Source of the DNA: Limiplasma sp958448555 | GTDB taxonomy: Bacteria; Bacillota; Clostridia; Christensenellales; Aristaeellaceae | Length of the DNA: 64,000 nt | Assembly: GCA_958448555.1 (NCBI GenBank) | Contig: CAUDEL010000006.1 | Location: 22,202 to 86,201 of the forward strand | Direction: 5' to 3' | Part shown: positions 33,208 through 42,389 of the stretch, piece after piece | How positions within the stretch are numbered: the stretch's first letter is position 1 | Layout: each line of letters begins with the position of its first letter | Position numbers and translations under genes: made by a program | Notes under the pieces: model-generated | Databases searched by the model: none | What the model saw: the letters and a program-made list of their open reading frames with translations, nothing else | What the model was told of the DNA's origin: nothing

Positions 33208-34194
33208 ATGAAAAAGCTGGCTACCCTGCTTCTCGCTCTGGTTATGGCCTTTGCCGCAGTGGGCGGCGCGATGGCTCAGGCCGCTGAACCCGTGACCCTC
33301 AACGTGGCGTACATGCCCAACTACGGCAGCCTGTGGGCCATCGAAGCGGCCATTCAGAAGGGCTACCTGGCCGAGGAAGGCATCACCGTAAACCTTGTGG
33401 AATTCGCCGACGGCCCCACCATCATCGCGGCCATGGAAAGCGGATCCATCGATGTGGGCTACATCGGCCAGGGCGCCCATAAGCTGTGCGTCAACGGCCA
33501 GGCGACCATCTTCGCCCTCAGCCACATCTCCAACGGCGACATGCTCATCGGCGGCAAGGGGATCACCACCGTCGAGGATCTCAAGGGCAAGAGGGTGGCC
33601 TATTCCTCCGGCACCTCCTCCGAGGATATTCTTCTCAACAGCCTGACCAAGTACGGCCTGACCATGGACGATATCGAGGCCTTCGACATGGATGCCTCCG
33701 CCATCGTGACCGCGATGCTTTCCGGCGGCGTGGACGCCTGCGCCACCTGGAGCCCCAACAGCCTCAAGATCCTTGAGGAGATGCCCGACGCCGCCAAGCT
33801 GACCGACAACATGACCTTCTCCGACACCACCGTCTCCCTGGCCAGCTGGATCTGCATGCCCGGCTATGCCACCGAGAAGCGCGACGTGCTGGTGCGCTTC
33901 ACCCGCGCCCTGTTCAAGGGTATGGATTACGCCGCGGAGGAGCACCACGACGAAGTGGCTCAGTGGGTGGCCGACCAGACCGCTACCGATTATGAGTCCG
34001 TGTACAATCAGCGCGGCGACGCCCTGTGGCTCACCGGCGAGGCCGTGGCCGCCGGCGCTGCTGACGGCACCGTGGAGGGCTACTACCTGCTCCAGCGCGA
34101 CACCTTTGTGGCGGCCGGCGCGATCGAGAAGGACCCCGTGCCCGAGGTCAAGGACTATGTGATGCTTGACCTGATGGTGGAAGCGGGCCAGTAA
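33208..34194 (+). CDS. NitT/TauT-type substrate-binding protein
   Basis: A 328-residue secreted binding protein with a signal peptide (residues 1-23, ending AMA) and no lipobox. The mature part has the family pattern LNVAYMPNYGSLWAIEAAIQKGYLAEEG, split by motif, then ESGSIDVGYIGQGAHK and VAYSSGTSSEDILL. Its specificity cannot be read from sequence. A strong AGGAGG precedes the ATG. A 14-bp perfect hairpin follows the gene. Confidence 0.88.
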   Translation: MKKLATLLLALVMAFAAVGGAMAQAAEPVTLNVAYMPNYGSLWAIEAAIQKGYLAEEGITVNLVEFADGPTIIAAMESGSIDVGYIGQGAHKLCVNGQATIFALSHISNGDMLIGGKGITTVEDLKGKRVAYSSGTSSEDILLNSLTKYGLTMDDIEAFDMDASAIVTAMLSGGVDACATWSPNSLKILEEMPDAAKLTDNMTFSDTTVSLASWICMPGYATEKRDVLVRFTRALFKGMDYAAEEHHDEVAQWVADQTATDYESVYNQRGDALWLTGEAVAAGAADGTVEGYYLLQRDTFVAAGAIEKDPVPEVKDYVMLDLMVEAGQ

Positions 34195-34204
34195 CCGCCA
34201 CGCC

Positions 34205-34243
34205 AAAGCCATAGGCCGCCGTTTCGCTCGGCCTATGGCTTTT
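34205..34243 (+). terminator. Hairpin with short T-run after the binding-protein gene
   Basis: Arms AAAGCCATAGGCCG (34205-34218) and CGGCCTATGGCTTT (34229-34242) pair perfectly over 14 bases around a ten-base loop, ending in TTTT. It is likely a partial terminator that lowers expression of the two-component genes relative to the transporter. Confidence 0.65.
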
Positions 34244-34271
34244 CGCGCATTTTCGGAAAGAAGGAGCCGCG

Positions 34272-35786
34272 ATGCTGTTTGTGCTGGTTGGATTCTTGCT
34301 GTTGGCTTCGGTGTGTTTGCTCTGCCTGAAAAAAACCCGTGAGCTGTGGTTTTTGCTGGGCATGTGCCTGAGCCTGATGCTTCAGTTCACCGGCATCCTC
34401 ATCTTTATCGCCAAAAAGGGCGGCTACACCCACGACATCCTGCGCTTTCTGTTTTTCTCCCTCCAGATGAAAAACAAGGTGCAATACCTCTACATTACCC
34501 TGGATGTGCTGGGCTATATGATTGGCCTGGGGCGATACCTGTATCCACTGTTCCTGCTGGAGTTTGCCCTGCATTACTCCATGCTTCCCTTCGTACGCCG
34601 CCACCCCGCGGTTTCCCGCTGGGTGGCAGCGCTGCCCGCCATCACGCTGGTGTTCTATTATCCAACCCTGTTTAAACAACTGGTATCGCTTTGGCCATGG
34701 GCGCAGCATCTCCTGGTGCAGCTGAGCTATGGGTGGATCATCGCCTATGTCGCCGTCTCTCTTTTGCTGCTCCTGCAGGAGCTTTTCGCCATCACGCTTC
34801 GCTTTTGCAAGCGGCAGTTCGCCTATATCGTGCTGTACCTGACGGCGCTCAGCGGCCTGTACCTGATGTACTGCGGACAGGACCCCGCCCAGGTCTACCG
34901 CTTCTACAGCTATGATTATCTGTGGAACAAGGGGATCGGCTATCTCCAGTACGCGCCTACCATGGGCGGATATATTACGCTTGTGGTCATCAACGTCATC
35001 TGCGGCTCGCTGGGCTTTTTCAGCCTTCTCAACTATACCCGGGACACCCTGCAAAGCGGATGGGAGGAGGTGGGGCTGGAGCGGAAATTCGACATCGCCC
35101 GGACCGGCGCCTCCGTGTTCGTCCACTCCATCAAAAACCAGCTTCTGGCCAATCGGGTGGTGGAGAAGCATATGTACCAGGAGCTGGAGAAGGAACAGCC
35201 GGACCTTGGATACCTGCGCGACTGTGTGGATCAGCTGCGGGACAACAATGAGCTGCTCCTGGCCCGCAGCGGCGAATTGTACAACACCGTCAAGCAAAAG
35301 ACCGTGCTGCTCACGCCCGTGACCCTGCGGGAGATCTGGGAAACCACGATGGATCGCTTCCGCCGCAAATACCCTTGCGCCGCGGTGGAGGCACGGCTCG
35401 ATGAGCAGAAGCAGGTGCTTGCGGATCGAAACTACTTCAGCGAAGCCCTCTACAACATCATGACCAACGCCTGGGAGGCCAATCTGGAAGCCGGACGCGG
35501 TGACCGGCCCATCAGCGTCTCCAGCCACATGGAGCGCCTTTGGACGGCGATTGAGGTTCGGGACCAGGGCGTGGGCATTTCCCGGGGGGCGCAGAAAAAA
35601 ATCTTCGATCCCTTTTACTCCTCCAAAAACAGCAACACCAGCTGGGGCATGGGCCTGTATCATGCGCGCACCATCGTCCGTGCCCACTTGGGAAGCCTGC
35701 GGGTAGAAAGCGCGCCCGGACAGGGTACGGCGTTTTTGATCTTGCTTCCCCGCTACGATTCGCGTCAGCGCCGAAAGGAAGAATGA
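34272..35786 (+). CDS. Membrane-bound sensor histidine kinase
   Basis: A 504-residue kinase with seven or so membrane helices in the first 255 residues and no long extracellular domain. The phospho-acceptor region is atypical: H285 in SVFVHSIKNQL. The ATPase domain shows NIMTNAWEAN, RDQGVGI and WGMGLYHA. It is adjacent to its response regulator and followed by catabolic enzymes, so it probably senses a membrane-linked or transporter-bound signal. AAGGAG is five bases before the ATG. Confidence 0.85.
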   Translation: MLFVLVGFLLLASVCLLCLKKTRELWFLLGMCLSLMLQFTGILIFIAKKGGYTHDILRFLFFSLQMKNKVQYLYITLDVLGYMIGLGRYLYPLFLLEFALHYSMLPFVRRHPAVSRWVAALPAITLVFYYPTLFKQLVSLWPWAQHLLVQLSYGWIIAYVAVSLLLLLQELFAITLRFCKRQFAYIVLYLTALSGLYLMYCGQDPAQVYRFYSYDYLWNKGIGYLQYAPTMGGYITLVVINVICGSLGFFSLLNYTRDTLQSGWEEVGLERKFDIARTGASVFVHSIKNQLLANRVVEKHMYQELEKEQPDLGYLRDCVDQLRDNNELLLARSGELYNTVKQKTVLLTPVTLREIWETTMDRFRRKYPCAAVEARLDEQKQVLADRNYFSEALYNIMTNAWEANLEAGRGDRPISVSSHMERLWTAIEVRDQGVGISRGAQKKIFDPFYSSKNSNTSWGMGLYHARTIVRAHLGSLRVESAPGQGTAFLILLPRYDSRQRRKEE

Positions 35787-35792
35787 CAGACC

Positions 35793-36455
35793 ATGCGCAT
35801 TTTGATTGCCGAGGATTTCGATTTGCTCCGCGAGGATCTGCGCGCCATCCTCAGCGCGCAGCCGGATATGGAGGTGGTCGGGGAGGCAGCCACCGGCGCG
35901 GAGCTGGTGCGCCTGGCGGAACAGAGGGAATTCGACCTTGCGCTGGTGGATATTGAAATGGAAAATCCAACCGCGGGCATCCGCGCCGCCGAGCAGATTC
36001 TGGACCAACAGCCCGACAAACTGCTCATCTTTCTGACCGCGCATGAGACGGAGAACATGATTCTCATGTCCATGGGCGCGGGTGCGGTCGATTATATTGT
36101 CAAGGGCGTCTCCGACGAGGAGCTTTTGCTTCATATCCGCAAGGCCTGGGCGGGGGAAGCCATGCTGGAAAAACGCATCCAGCACGCGGTGCTCAAGGAA
36201 TATACCCGCCTGAGGCGCTCAGAGCAGAGCCTGCTGTTTTTTATCAACAACGTTTCCCAGCTGACCCCCACGGAGCGGGCGCTGGTGAGGTATCTGCTGG
36301 ACGGGAAGAAGATCCGGGAAATCGCGCAGGAGCGCTATGTGGAGCAGGTGACGGTGAAAACCCAGGTCAAAAGCCTTCTGCGCAAATTCGGCTGCTCGCG
36401 CACCAAGGAGATCGTCAACATGATCCGCGATCTGAACGTAGAGCATCTGTTCTAA
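35793..36455 (+). CDS. LuxR/NarL-family response regulator
   Basis: A 220-residue regulator. The receiver domain has the acidic pocket ED at residues 7-8, phospho-acceptor D53 (LVDIEME) and the conserved lysine in YIVKG. The C-terminal LuxR-type HTH begins at TPTERALVRYLLDG and includes EQVTVKTQVKSLLRKFG. Starting seven bases after the kinase stop, it is its partner. It probably controls the following enzyme genes and the upstream transporter, since all lie on one strand. Confidence 0.92.
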   Translation: MRILIAEDFDLLREDLRAILSAQPDMEVVGEAATGAELVRLAEQREFDLALVDIEMENPTAGIRAAEQILDQQPDKLLIFLTAHETENMILMSMGAGAVDYIVKGVSDEELLLHIRKAWAGEAMLEKRIQHAVLKEYTRLRRSEQSLLFFINNVSQLTPTERALVRYLLDGKKIREIAQERYVEQVTVKTQVKSLLRKFGCSRTKEIVNMIRDLNVEHLF

Positions 36456-36475
36456 AACATAACGGGAGGAAAAAC

Positions 36476-37291
36476 ATGGAGTACTTCGAGATCAGCCGGG
36501 AGGAACTGGGACACGGCGCAAAAATCCCGCTCAAGAAGCTGGGGGATTCCGGGGAGGTATTCTACGAGCTGGCGCTGGAAATGCTGGAGCAAATCAAGAA
36601 AAACAACGCCCAGGGAACGCGTTCCGTGCTCATCTGTCCGGTGGGGCCGGTGGGCCAGTATCCCATCTTCGTGCGCCTGGTCAACGAGGGCCGCGTCAGC
36701 CTCAAAAACACCTGGTTTATCAACATGGACGAATATCTCAGCGATGATGAAACCTGGATCGACAAGGGGCACAAGCTCTCCTTCCGCGGGTTTATGGACC
36801 GCGAGGTGTACAGCCGCATCGAACCGGATCTGGTGATGCCGCAAAGCCAGCGGATCTTTCCGGCCCCGCAGAACGTGGAGGCTGTGCCCGCCCTCATCAA
36901 AAAGCTTGGCGGCGTGGACCTGGCCGTGGGCGGAATCGGCATCAACGGCCATCTGGCCTTTAACGAGGCTCAGGACGAGCTGACGCCGGAGGCGTTTGCC
37001 GCGCTGCCTACCCGCGTGCTGTCTATCAGCCGGGAGACCCGTGTGGCCAACGCCATCGGGGACCTGAACGGCGCCATTGACGCCATGCCTGAAAAATGCG
37101 TCACCATCGGCATGGCGGAGATCCTCGGCGCCGCCCGCATCCGCATCGGCGTATTCAGGGACTGGCACCGTGCGGTCGTGCGTCAGGCGGCTTACGGGGA
37201 GGTTTCGGCCCACTTCCCGGCCACGCTTTTGCAGCGCCATCCCGACGCGGCAATCTACCTGAACCGAAACGCATCCGAACAACCCTTCTGA
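36476..37291 (+). CDS. Glucosamine-6-phosphate deaminase-like enzyme
   Basis: A 271-residue sugar-phosphate isomerase/deaminase of the NagB type, converting glucosamine 6-phosphate to fructose 6-phosphate and ammonia. The catalytic elements NMDEYL (D85, E86) and GGIGINGHLAFNE (H159, E164) are present. The chain is somewhat divergent, so an isomeric amino sugar such as galactosamine 6-phosphate is possible. AGGAGG-like sequence precedes the ATG. It is followed by the deacetylase gene after 11 bases. Confidence 0.85.
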   Translation: MEYFEISREELGHGAKIPLKKLGDSGEVFYELALEMLEQIKKNNAQGTRSVLICPVGPVGQYPIFVRLVNEGRVSLKNTWFINMDEYLSDDETWIDKGHKLSFRGFMDREVYSRIEPDLVMPQSQRIFPAPQNVEAVPALIKKLGGVDLAVGGIGINGHLAFNEAQDELTPEAFAALPTRVLSISRETRVANAIGDLNGAIDAMPEKCVTIGMAEILGAARIRIGVFRDWHRAVVRQAAYGEVSAHFPATLLQRHPDAAIYLNRNASEQPF

Positions 37292-37302
37292 GGTGCGGCG
37301 AA

Positions 37303-38460
37303 ATGGAAAAAATGCTTTTGAAAAACGCCCTGATTTACCGGGACCATGCCTTCGCTCCGGGCGATGTCCTCTGCTCTCATGGGCGCATCGAGGCCGTCGG
37401 TCCCCGCCTGGAGGCGGAGGGCGCACAGACGGTGGACTGCCATGGCCTGCGGCTGGTTCCCGGCTTTATTGACGCGCATACCCACGGCGCGGCCGGGGTG
37501 GACGTCAATGCCGCGGACGAGGCAGGCCTGGAAAAAATCGCCGCCTTTTTCGCAAGCCAGGGCACCACGGCCTGGAACGCAAGCGTTCTGACGGATACGG
37601 AGGAAACCACCCTGCGCTGCCTGTCCTGCATCTGCGCGGTGCAAAAACGCCGGGGCTATGGCGCGCAGCTTCTGGGCGCGCATCTGGAAGGCCCGTTCCT
37701 GGCGCCGGAGTATAAGGGCGCCATGCCAGAGCACCTGCTGAAAAAAGGCAGCGCCGCGCTGCTTCGCCGCTATCAGGAAGCGTTTGAGGGCGTGGTGCGT
37801 TACCTGACGGTTTCGCCCGAGGTGGAAGGCGTGCCGGAGATGATCGCGCAAGTCAAAGACGAGGTACCCGTGGCCATCGGTCACTCGGGGGCGGACTACG
37901 CCACGGCGATGGAGGCCATCCGCCTGGGCGCGCGGTGCGCCACGCACACCTTTAACGCCATGCGACTGTTCCACCAGCATGAGCCCGCGATCATGGGCGC
38001 GGTGATGGAATCGGACGTGTGGTGCGAGGCCATCTGCGACGGAAGGCATCTCCATCCCGCCTCGGTGCGTCTGCTGCTCAAGTGCAAGGGCTGGGACCGG
38101 GTCATGGCCGTGACCGACAGCATCATGGCCGCGGGGCTGCCGGACGGAAACTACCGGCTGGGCGTCAACGACGTGATCGTCAAGGACGGCGACGCCAAGC
38201 TCGCCGACACCGGCACGCGCGCCGGCAGCACGCTGACCATGATTCAGGCTTTGCGCAATCTGATCCGCTTTACCGGCCATCCCCTGGAGGATGCGCTGCC
38301 CCTGCTGAGTGAAAACCCCGCGGCGGCGCTGAGGCTGGATGACCGCAAGGGAAGGATTCAGCCGGGCCTGGACGCGGACCTGGTCCTGCTGGGAGAAAAG
38401 TTGGAAGTTGCCATGACCATCGTGGGCGGGCAGACCGTCTACTGTGCCTCAAAAGAATGA
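37303..38460 (+). CDS. N-acetylglucosamine-6-phosphate deacetylase (NagA-type)
   Basis: A 385-residue amidohydrolase that removes acetate from N-acetyl-hexosamine 6-phosphate. It shows the metal-binding PGFIDAHTHGAAGVD near residues 54-66, GAHLEGPFL, VAIGHSGADYATAM, THTFNAM and the late AVTDSIMAAGLPDG. The frame stretches back to 37096 within nagB, but the ATG at 37303 lies in the short gap after nagB and gives the usual N-terminus. It supplies the substrate for the deaminase encoded just upstream. Confidence 0.9.
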   Translation: MEKMLLKNALIYRDHAFAPGDVLCSHGRIEAVGPRLEAEGAQTVDCHGLRLVPGFIDAHTHGAAGVDVNAADEAGLEKIAAFFASQGTTAWNASVLTDTEETTLRCLSCICAVQKRRGYGAQLLGAHLEGPFLAPEYKGAMPEHLLKKGSAALLRRYQEAFEGVVRYLTVSPEVEGVPEMIAQVKDEVPVAIGHSGADYATAMEAIRLGARCATHTFNAMRLFHQHEPAIMGAVMESDVWCEAICDGRHLHPASVRLLLKCKGWDRVMAVTDSIMAAGLPDGNYRLGVNDVIVKDGDAKLADTGTRAGSTLTMIQALRNLIRFTGHPLEDALPLLSENPAAALRLDDRKGRIQPGLDADLVLLGEKLEVAMTIVGGQTVYCASKE

Positions 38461-38475
38461 AAGGAGCGCCAAACC

Positions 38476-39636
38476 ATGCCTTTGATCCCCCTTCGTCCCA
38501 TTCTGGAAGCGACCCAGGGAACGCCCTGCTATGCGCAGGGAGCCTTTAACGTCAATGCCGTGTGTCAGGCCAAGGCCGTCATTGAAGTGCACGAGCAGTT
38601 CCGAAGCCCTGCGATTTTGCAGGGAGCGGATCTGGCAAACGCTTTTATGGGCGGACGCACGGACTTTGCCAACGGCACCACCGAGGACAAGATCGCCGGC
38701 GCAAGAAACATCGGCGACGCGGTGAAGAAATACGGCTCCGACAGCCCCATCCCCATCGCGCTTCACCTGGACCACGGCCGCAACTTCGAGAGCGTCCGGG
38801 CGGCCGTCGACGGCGGCTATACCTCCGTGATGATCGATGGAAGCAGCCTGCCCTTTGAGCAAAACGTCGAGCTGACCCGCGAGGTGGTCAAATATGCCCA
38901 TCCGCTGGGCGTGAGCGTCGAGGGAGAGCTGGGCGTCCTGGCCGGGGTGGAGGACCACGTGCACGCGGCGTCCTCTACCTATACCAATCCCCTGGACGCT
39001 GTGGAATTCATCCGCCGCACCAAGGTGGACGCGCTGGCCATCAGCTACGGCACCATGCACGGCGCCAGCAAGGGCAAGGACGTCAAGCTGCGCAAAGAAA
39101 TCGCCGTTGCAGTCCGCGAGTGCCTGCTGCATGAAGGGCTGACGGCCTATCTGGTCAGCCATGGCTCATCCACCGTGCCCCAGTATATCGTCGAGGAGAT
39201 CAACGCCCTGGGCGGCCGCATCCAGAACGCCTACGGCATCGCCCTGAGCGAGCTCAAGGCAGCCATCCCCTGTGGCATCAGCAAAATCAACGTGGACACC
39301 GACATCCGCCTGGCCGTGACGCGCAATCTCAAGGAGCTCTTTGCAAAGTTCCCCGCGCTCAGGCAAAGCGCCTCCATCGGCGGCGTGTATGAGCTGCTTG
39401 AGGCAAAGAAAGAGCAGTTCGATCCCCGGGCCTTCCTGCCGCCTCTGATGCGTACCGTGATGTACGGCGAGGTCCCCGATGACGACGTCGCGCAGGTATG
39501 CGCCTGCATTGAGCGAGGCGTGAAGGAAGTTGTGGGCACGTTGATTGTGGAATTCGGCAGCGTGGGCAAGGCACCCAGGGTTGAAATGAGGACCCTGGAG
39601 CAGATGGCGGACTTCTACCGCAAGGAGGGGATCTGA
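38476..39636 (+). CDS. Class II ketose-bisphosphate aldolase
   Basis: A 386-residue zinc aldolase, cleaving fructose- or tagatose-1,6-bisphosphate to two triose phosphates. Zinc ligands are visible at H97-L-D-H100, H195 (YGTMHG) and H229 (VSHGSS). It is about 100 residues longer than GatY/KbaY-type enzymes, with a C-terminal extension past NVDTDIRLAVT. The choice between fructose and tagatose substrates cannot be made by eye. AAAGGAG lies upstream, and the stop overlaps the next start by one base. Confidence 0.88.
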   Translation: MPLIPLRPILEATQGTPCYAQGAFNVNAVCQAKAVIEVHEQFRSPAILQGADLANAFMGGRTDFANGTTEDKIAGARNIGDAVKKYGSDSPIPIALHLDHGRNFESVRAAVDGGYTSVMIDGSSLPFEQNVELTREVVKYAHPLGVSVEGELGVLAGVEDHVHAASSTYTNPLDAVEFIRRTKVDALAISYGTMHGASKGKDVKLRKEIAVAVRECLLHEGLTAYLVSHGSSTVPQYIVEEINALGGRIQNAYGIALSELKAAIPCGISKINVDTDIRLAVTRNLKELFAKFPALRQSASIGGVYELLEAKKEQFDPRAFLPPLMRTVMYGEVPDDDVAQVCACIERGVKEVVGTLIVEFGSVGKAPRVEMRTLEQMADFYRKEGI

Positions 39637-40475
39637 TGAAACACATCTATCTCAACCTCAAGCGCTTTGACATCTCTGCGGCTCGCGGCGGCGTGAACCG
39701 GCTTGCGCCCATGGCGGACTGGGGCGCAAGCATCGTGCGCGGAACGCAGGAGGCGCTGAAGGCCTGGCCTGAGGCGGAATATGTGATGTTTTTTCCCGAG
39801 GCGCATCTGCTCGCCGCCGCTGCCGCGCGATGCGAGGGAAGTCCCGTCAAGGTCGGCTGCCAGGGCGTCTATCGCGCAGATACGGCCATTGGCGGGAACT
39901 TCGGCGCCTTCACCTCCAACCGCACGGCCAACGCCGCTGCGGAGTTGGGCTGTGAAAGCGCGTTGATCGGCCATTGCGAGGAACGCGGCGACAAGATGGG
40001 CGTGCTGGCCCAGGCGGGCGTAACCGGCCAGGCCGCCGCCAATGCGGTCAATGCCCTGCTCAATCAGGAAATCAAGGCGGCGCAGGCCGCGGGGCTGAGC
40101 GTGCTGTACTGCATCGGCGAAACCAGCGAGGAGCAGGACAGGTGGCAGGAGGTGCTCGGGCTGCAGCTCGCGCTGGGCCTGGAGGGCGTGGACAAAAGCC
40201 GCGTGGTGATCGCCTATGAGCCCATATGGTCCATCGGCCCCGGCAAAACCCCGGCGGGCAGGGAGTATATCACCAAAATCGCCCGCTTTGTCAAGGAGCG
40301 GACGGGCGGACTTGCGGTGGTCTACGGCGGCGGGCTGAAGCAGGACAATGCCCAGATGCTGTCTTCCATCCCGGAAATTGATGGCGGCCTCATCGCGCTA
40401 ACCCGTTTCAGCGGTGAAATCGGCTTCTATCCAGACGAATACCTCCAGATCATCCGAAAGTACCTTGGAAAGTGA
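39636..40475 (+). CDS. Divergent triosephosphate isomerase family protein
   Basis: A 279-residue TIM-barrel protein that should interconvert glyceraldehyde 3-phosphate and dihydroxyacetone phosphate. The catalytic residues are kept (N7-L-K9, H113 in GHCEER, E195 in AYEPIWSIGPGKT), but the usual GHSERR is GHCEER and the chain is about 30 residues longer than normal. Such paralogues often work in special sugar pathways. AGGAGG precedes the ATG within the aldolase gene end. Confidence 0.85.
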   Translation: MKHIYLNLKRFDISAARGGVNRLAPMADWGASIVRGTQEALKAWPEAEYVMFFPEAHLLAAAAARCEGSPVKVGCQGVYRADTAIGGNFGAFTSNRTANAAAELGCESALIGHCEERGDKMGVLAQAGVTGQAAANAVNALLNQEIKAAQAAGLSVLYCIGETSEEQDRWQEVLGLQLALGLEGVDKSRVVIAYEPIWSIGPGKTPAGREYITKIARFVKERTGGLAVVYGGGLKQDNAQMLSSIPEIDGGLIALTRFSGEIGFYPDEYLQIIRKYLGK

Positions 40476-40486
40476 GGCGTGTTTTT

Positions 40487-41980
40487 ATGAAGCTGGATTT
40501 TGAATACGGTCAGGGCATGATGAGCGCCAATCTGCCGGACACCACCGATGTGTTCATTCCCGGAGAAACGGTGGCGGACCCGCCGTGCCTGCCGCAGGAC
40601 TGGGATAGCTTGTATGCCGCCACCCTGGAGAGCATCCGCCATCCGATCGGCATGCCTGCCCTTGGGGAGCTGGCGCGGCCAGGCAGCACTGTGGCGATCG
40701 TCATTCCCGACATCGTCAAGGGCGGCAACCAGCCCACCAGCCACCGCAAGGTGGCCATCCGCGCCTGCCTGGACGAGCTGTATGCCGCCGGCGTGGAGAA
40801 AAAGGACATCCTGCTGCTCTTTTCCAACGGGCTTCATCCCAGGGCGACCGTGCCGGAGATGAAGACCATTCTGGGCGACGCGCTGTTTGACGAGTTCTGG
40901 TACACGGGACAGATCACAAGCCATGACAGCGAGGATTATGACCATCTGGTAGATCTTGGCCGCGCGCCCAACGGCGACCACGTCATCATGAACAAATATG
41001 TCTATGACGCGGACATTCCGATCCTCATCGGCCACACCCAGGGCAACCCCTATGGCGGCTACTCCGGCGGATACAAGCACTGCGCCACCGGCATCAGCCA
41101 CTGGCGTTCCATCGCGGCGCATCATGTGCCGCAGGTCATGCACAAGCCGGATTTCGTGCCCGTCTCCACCTCCAGCGAAATGCGTTCCAAGTTCGATACC
41201 CAGGGCATGTGGATGGAAGAAAAGATGGGCAAGAAGTTCTTCTGCTGCGACGCTGTGCTGGACACCAAAAGCCGTCAGATTGAAATCAACTCCGGCTATG
41301 CCCGGGAAATGCAGCCCGTCAGTTGGAAGACGGCGGACAGGCGCACGTATGTGCACTGGGCGGAAAAGAAGTACGACGTGGTGGTCTTTGGCATGCCCAC
41401 CAACTTCCATTACGGAAACGGCATGGGTACCAACCCCATCCAGATGATGCAGGCGCTCTCCGCGCAGGTGATCCGCCACAAGCGGGTGCTCAGCGACCGA
41501 TGCGTATTCATCGTCTCCTCGATTTGCGACGGGTACTTCCATGACGAGCGCTGGCCCTATCTGCGGGAGCTGTATGAGATGTTCCAGCATGACTACATGC
41601 AGACCCTGCCGGACATGAACCGCTATGGCGAATACTTCGCCACCAACCAGGAATACATCCGCAAGTACCGCTTCGCCAACGCCTTCCATCCGTTTCATGG
41701 CTTCAGCATGATGAGCTGCGGCCATATCGCCGAGATGAACACCAGCGCCATTTACATCGTCGGCGCGCGGGAGCCCGGCATTGCGCGCGGCATGGGCCTT
41801 AAGACCCGCGCCACGTTTGAGGAAGCGCTGGAGGACGCCAAAAAGAAATTTGTGGGCGAGAACCCCAACATCCTCGCCCTGCCCAGGACCTTTACCACCG
41901 CGGCGGTCCACCTGTGCATGAAGGACCCGGCGCAAAACAGCCATACCCGCGACAGCATCGTCCATCCCTGCGGGGGTTGA
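40487..41980 (+). CDS. LarA-family (lactate racemase domain) nickel-pincer enzyme homologue
   Basis: A 497-residue homologue of LarA, whose known members racemise or epimerise 2-hydroxyacids with a nickel-pincer cofactor. Features include FEYGQGMMSANLP at the start, NGLHPRATVPEM, and the segment IGHTQGNPYGGYSGGYKHCATG containing histidine and the lysine that can hold the cofactor. Its reaction here is unknown; the context suggests a sugar-acid or lactate-type product. A GTG at 40472 in the same frame overlaps the previous stop; the ATG at 40487, nine bases after GTGAGG, is preferred. LarB, LarC and LarE are not in the window. It is the last gene of the operon. Confidence 0.8.
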   Translation: MKLDFEYGQGMMSANLPDTTDVFIPGETVADPPCLPQDWDSLYAATLESIRHPIGMPALGELARPGSTVAIVIPDIVKGGNQPTSHRKVAIRACLDELYAAGVEKKDILLLFSNGLHPRATVPEMKTILGDALFDEFWYTGQITSHDSEDYDHLVDLGRAPNGDHVIMNKYVYDADIPILIGHTQGNPYGGYSGGYKHCATGISHWRSIAAHHVPQVMHKPDFVPVSTSSEMRSKFDTQGMWMEEKMGKKFFCCDAVLDTKSRQIEINSGYAREMQPVSWKTADRRTYVHWAEKKYDVVVFGMPTNFHYGNGMGTNPIQMMQALSAQVIRHKRVLSDRCVFIVSSICDGYFHDERWPYLRELYEMFQHDYMQTLPDMNRYGEYFATNQEYIRKYRFANAFHPFHGFSMMSCGHIAEMNTSAIYIVGAREPGIARGMGLKTRATFEEALEDAKKKFVGENPNILALPRTFTTAAVHLCMKDPAQNSHTRDSIVHPCGG

Positions 41981-42047
41981 AAAAACACGCCCCAGCGTCG
42001 AAACGCTTCCACGTCAAGAGGACAGCAAAAAACAGAAGGCTTTTCCG

Positions 42048-42079
42048 GCCGGCAGCCGCCGCGCTGCCGGCTGCTTTTT
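42048..42079 (+). terminator. Rho-independent terminator of the amino-sugar/LarA operon
   Basis: Arms GCCGGCAGC (42048-42056) and GCTGCCGGC (42063-42071) with a six-base loop precede TGCTTTTTG. The gene-free stretch continues to 42389 and contains the next promoter. Confidence 0.88.
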
Positions 42080-42315
42080 GCATTTTGGCATTGCGGATGT
42101 TGTGGTCGCAGGTTTTCTGGACTGATGCATGGTATATTTTGGACCAAGATTCTTTTGCTATATAGCCGTGCAGGGAAAGATAATGTTCTCCTGATAAAAA
42201 ACAGGACGTCAGAAATCCTGATTTTAATTGAAATGTGCTATATTCAGCGTCTGCAAGCCTGCTTGGGGATGGCTGAAAGAATTTGAAACGGACGTAAAAA
42301 ATCTTGTGATAATGG

Positions 42316-42344
42316 TTTACAATCAAAGAATCTTGTGCTATGCT
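42316..42344 (+). promoter_or_regulatory. Promoter of the XRE-S24 gene with direct repeats
   Basis: TTTACA (42316-42321) and TATGCT (42339-42344) are 17 bases apart. AATCTTGTG is repeated at 42300-42308 and 42329-42337, 29 bases apart and overlapping the promoter; these are candidate repressor sites. Confidence 0.6.
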
Positions 42345-42389
42345 TTAGGTACAGCCGAAATACACTCCTGCCGAGAAAGGCGGTGCTTT

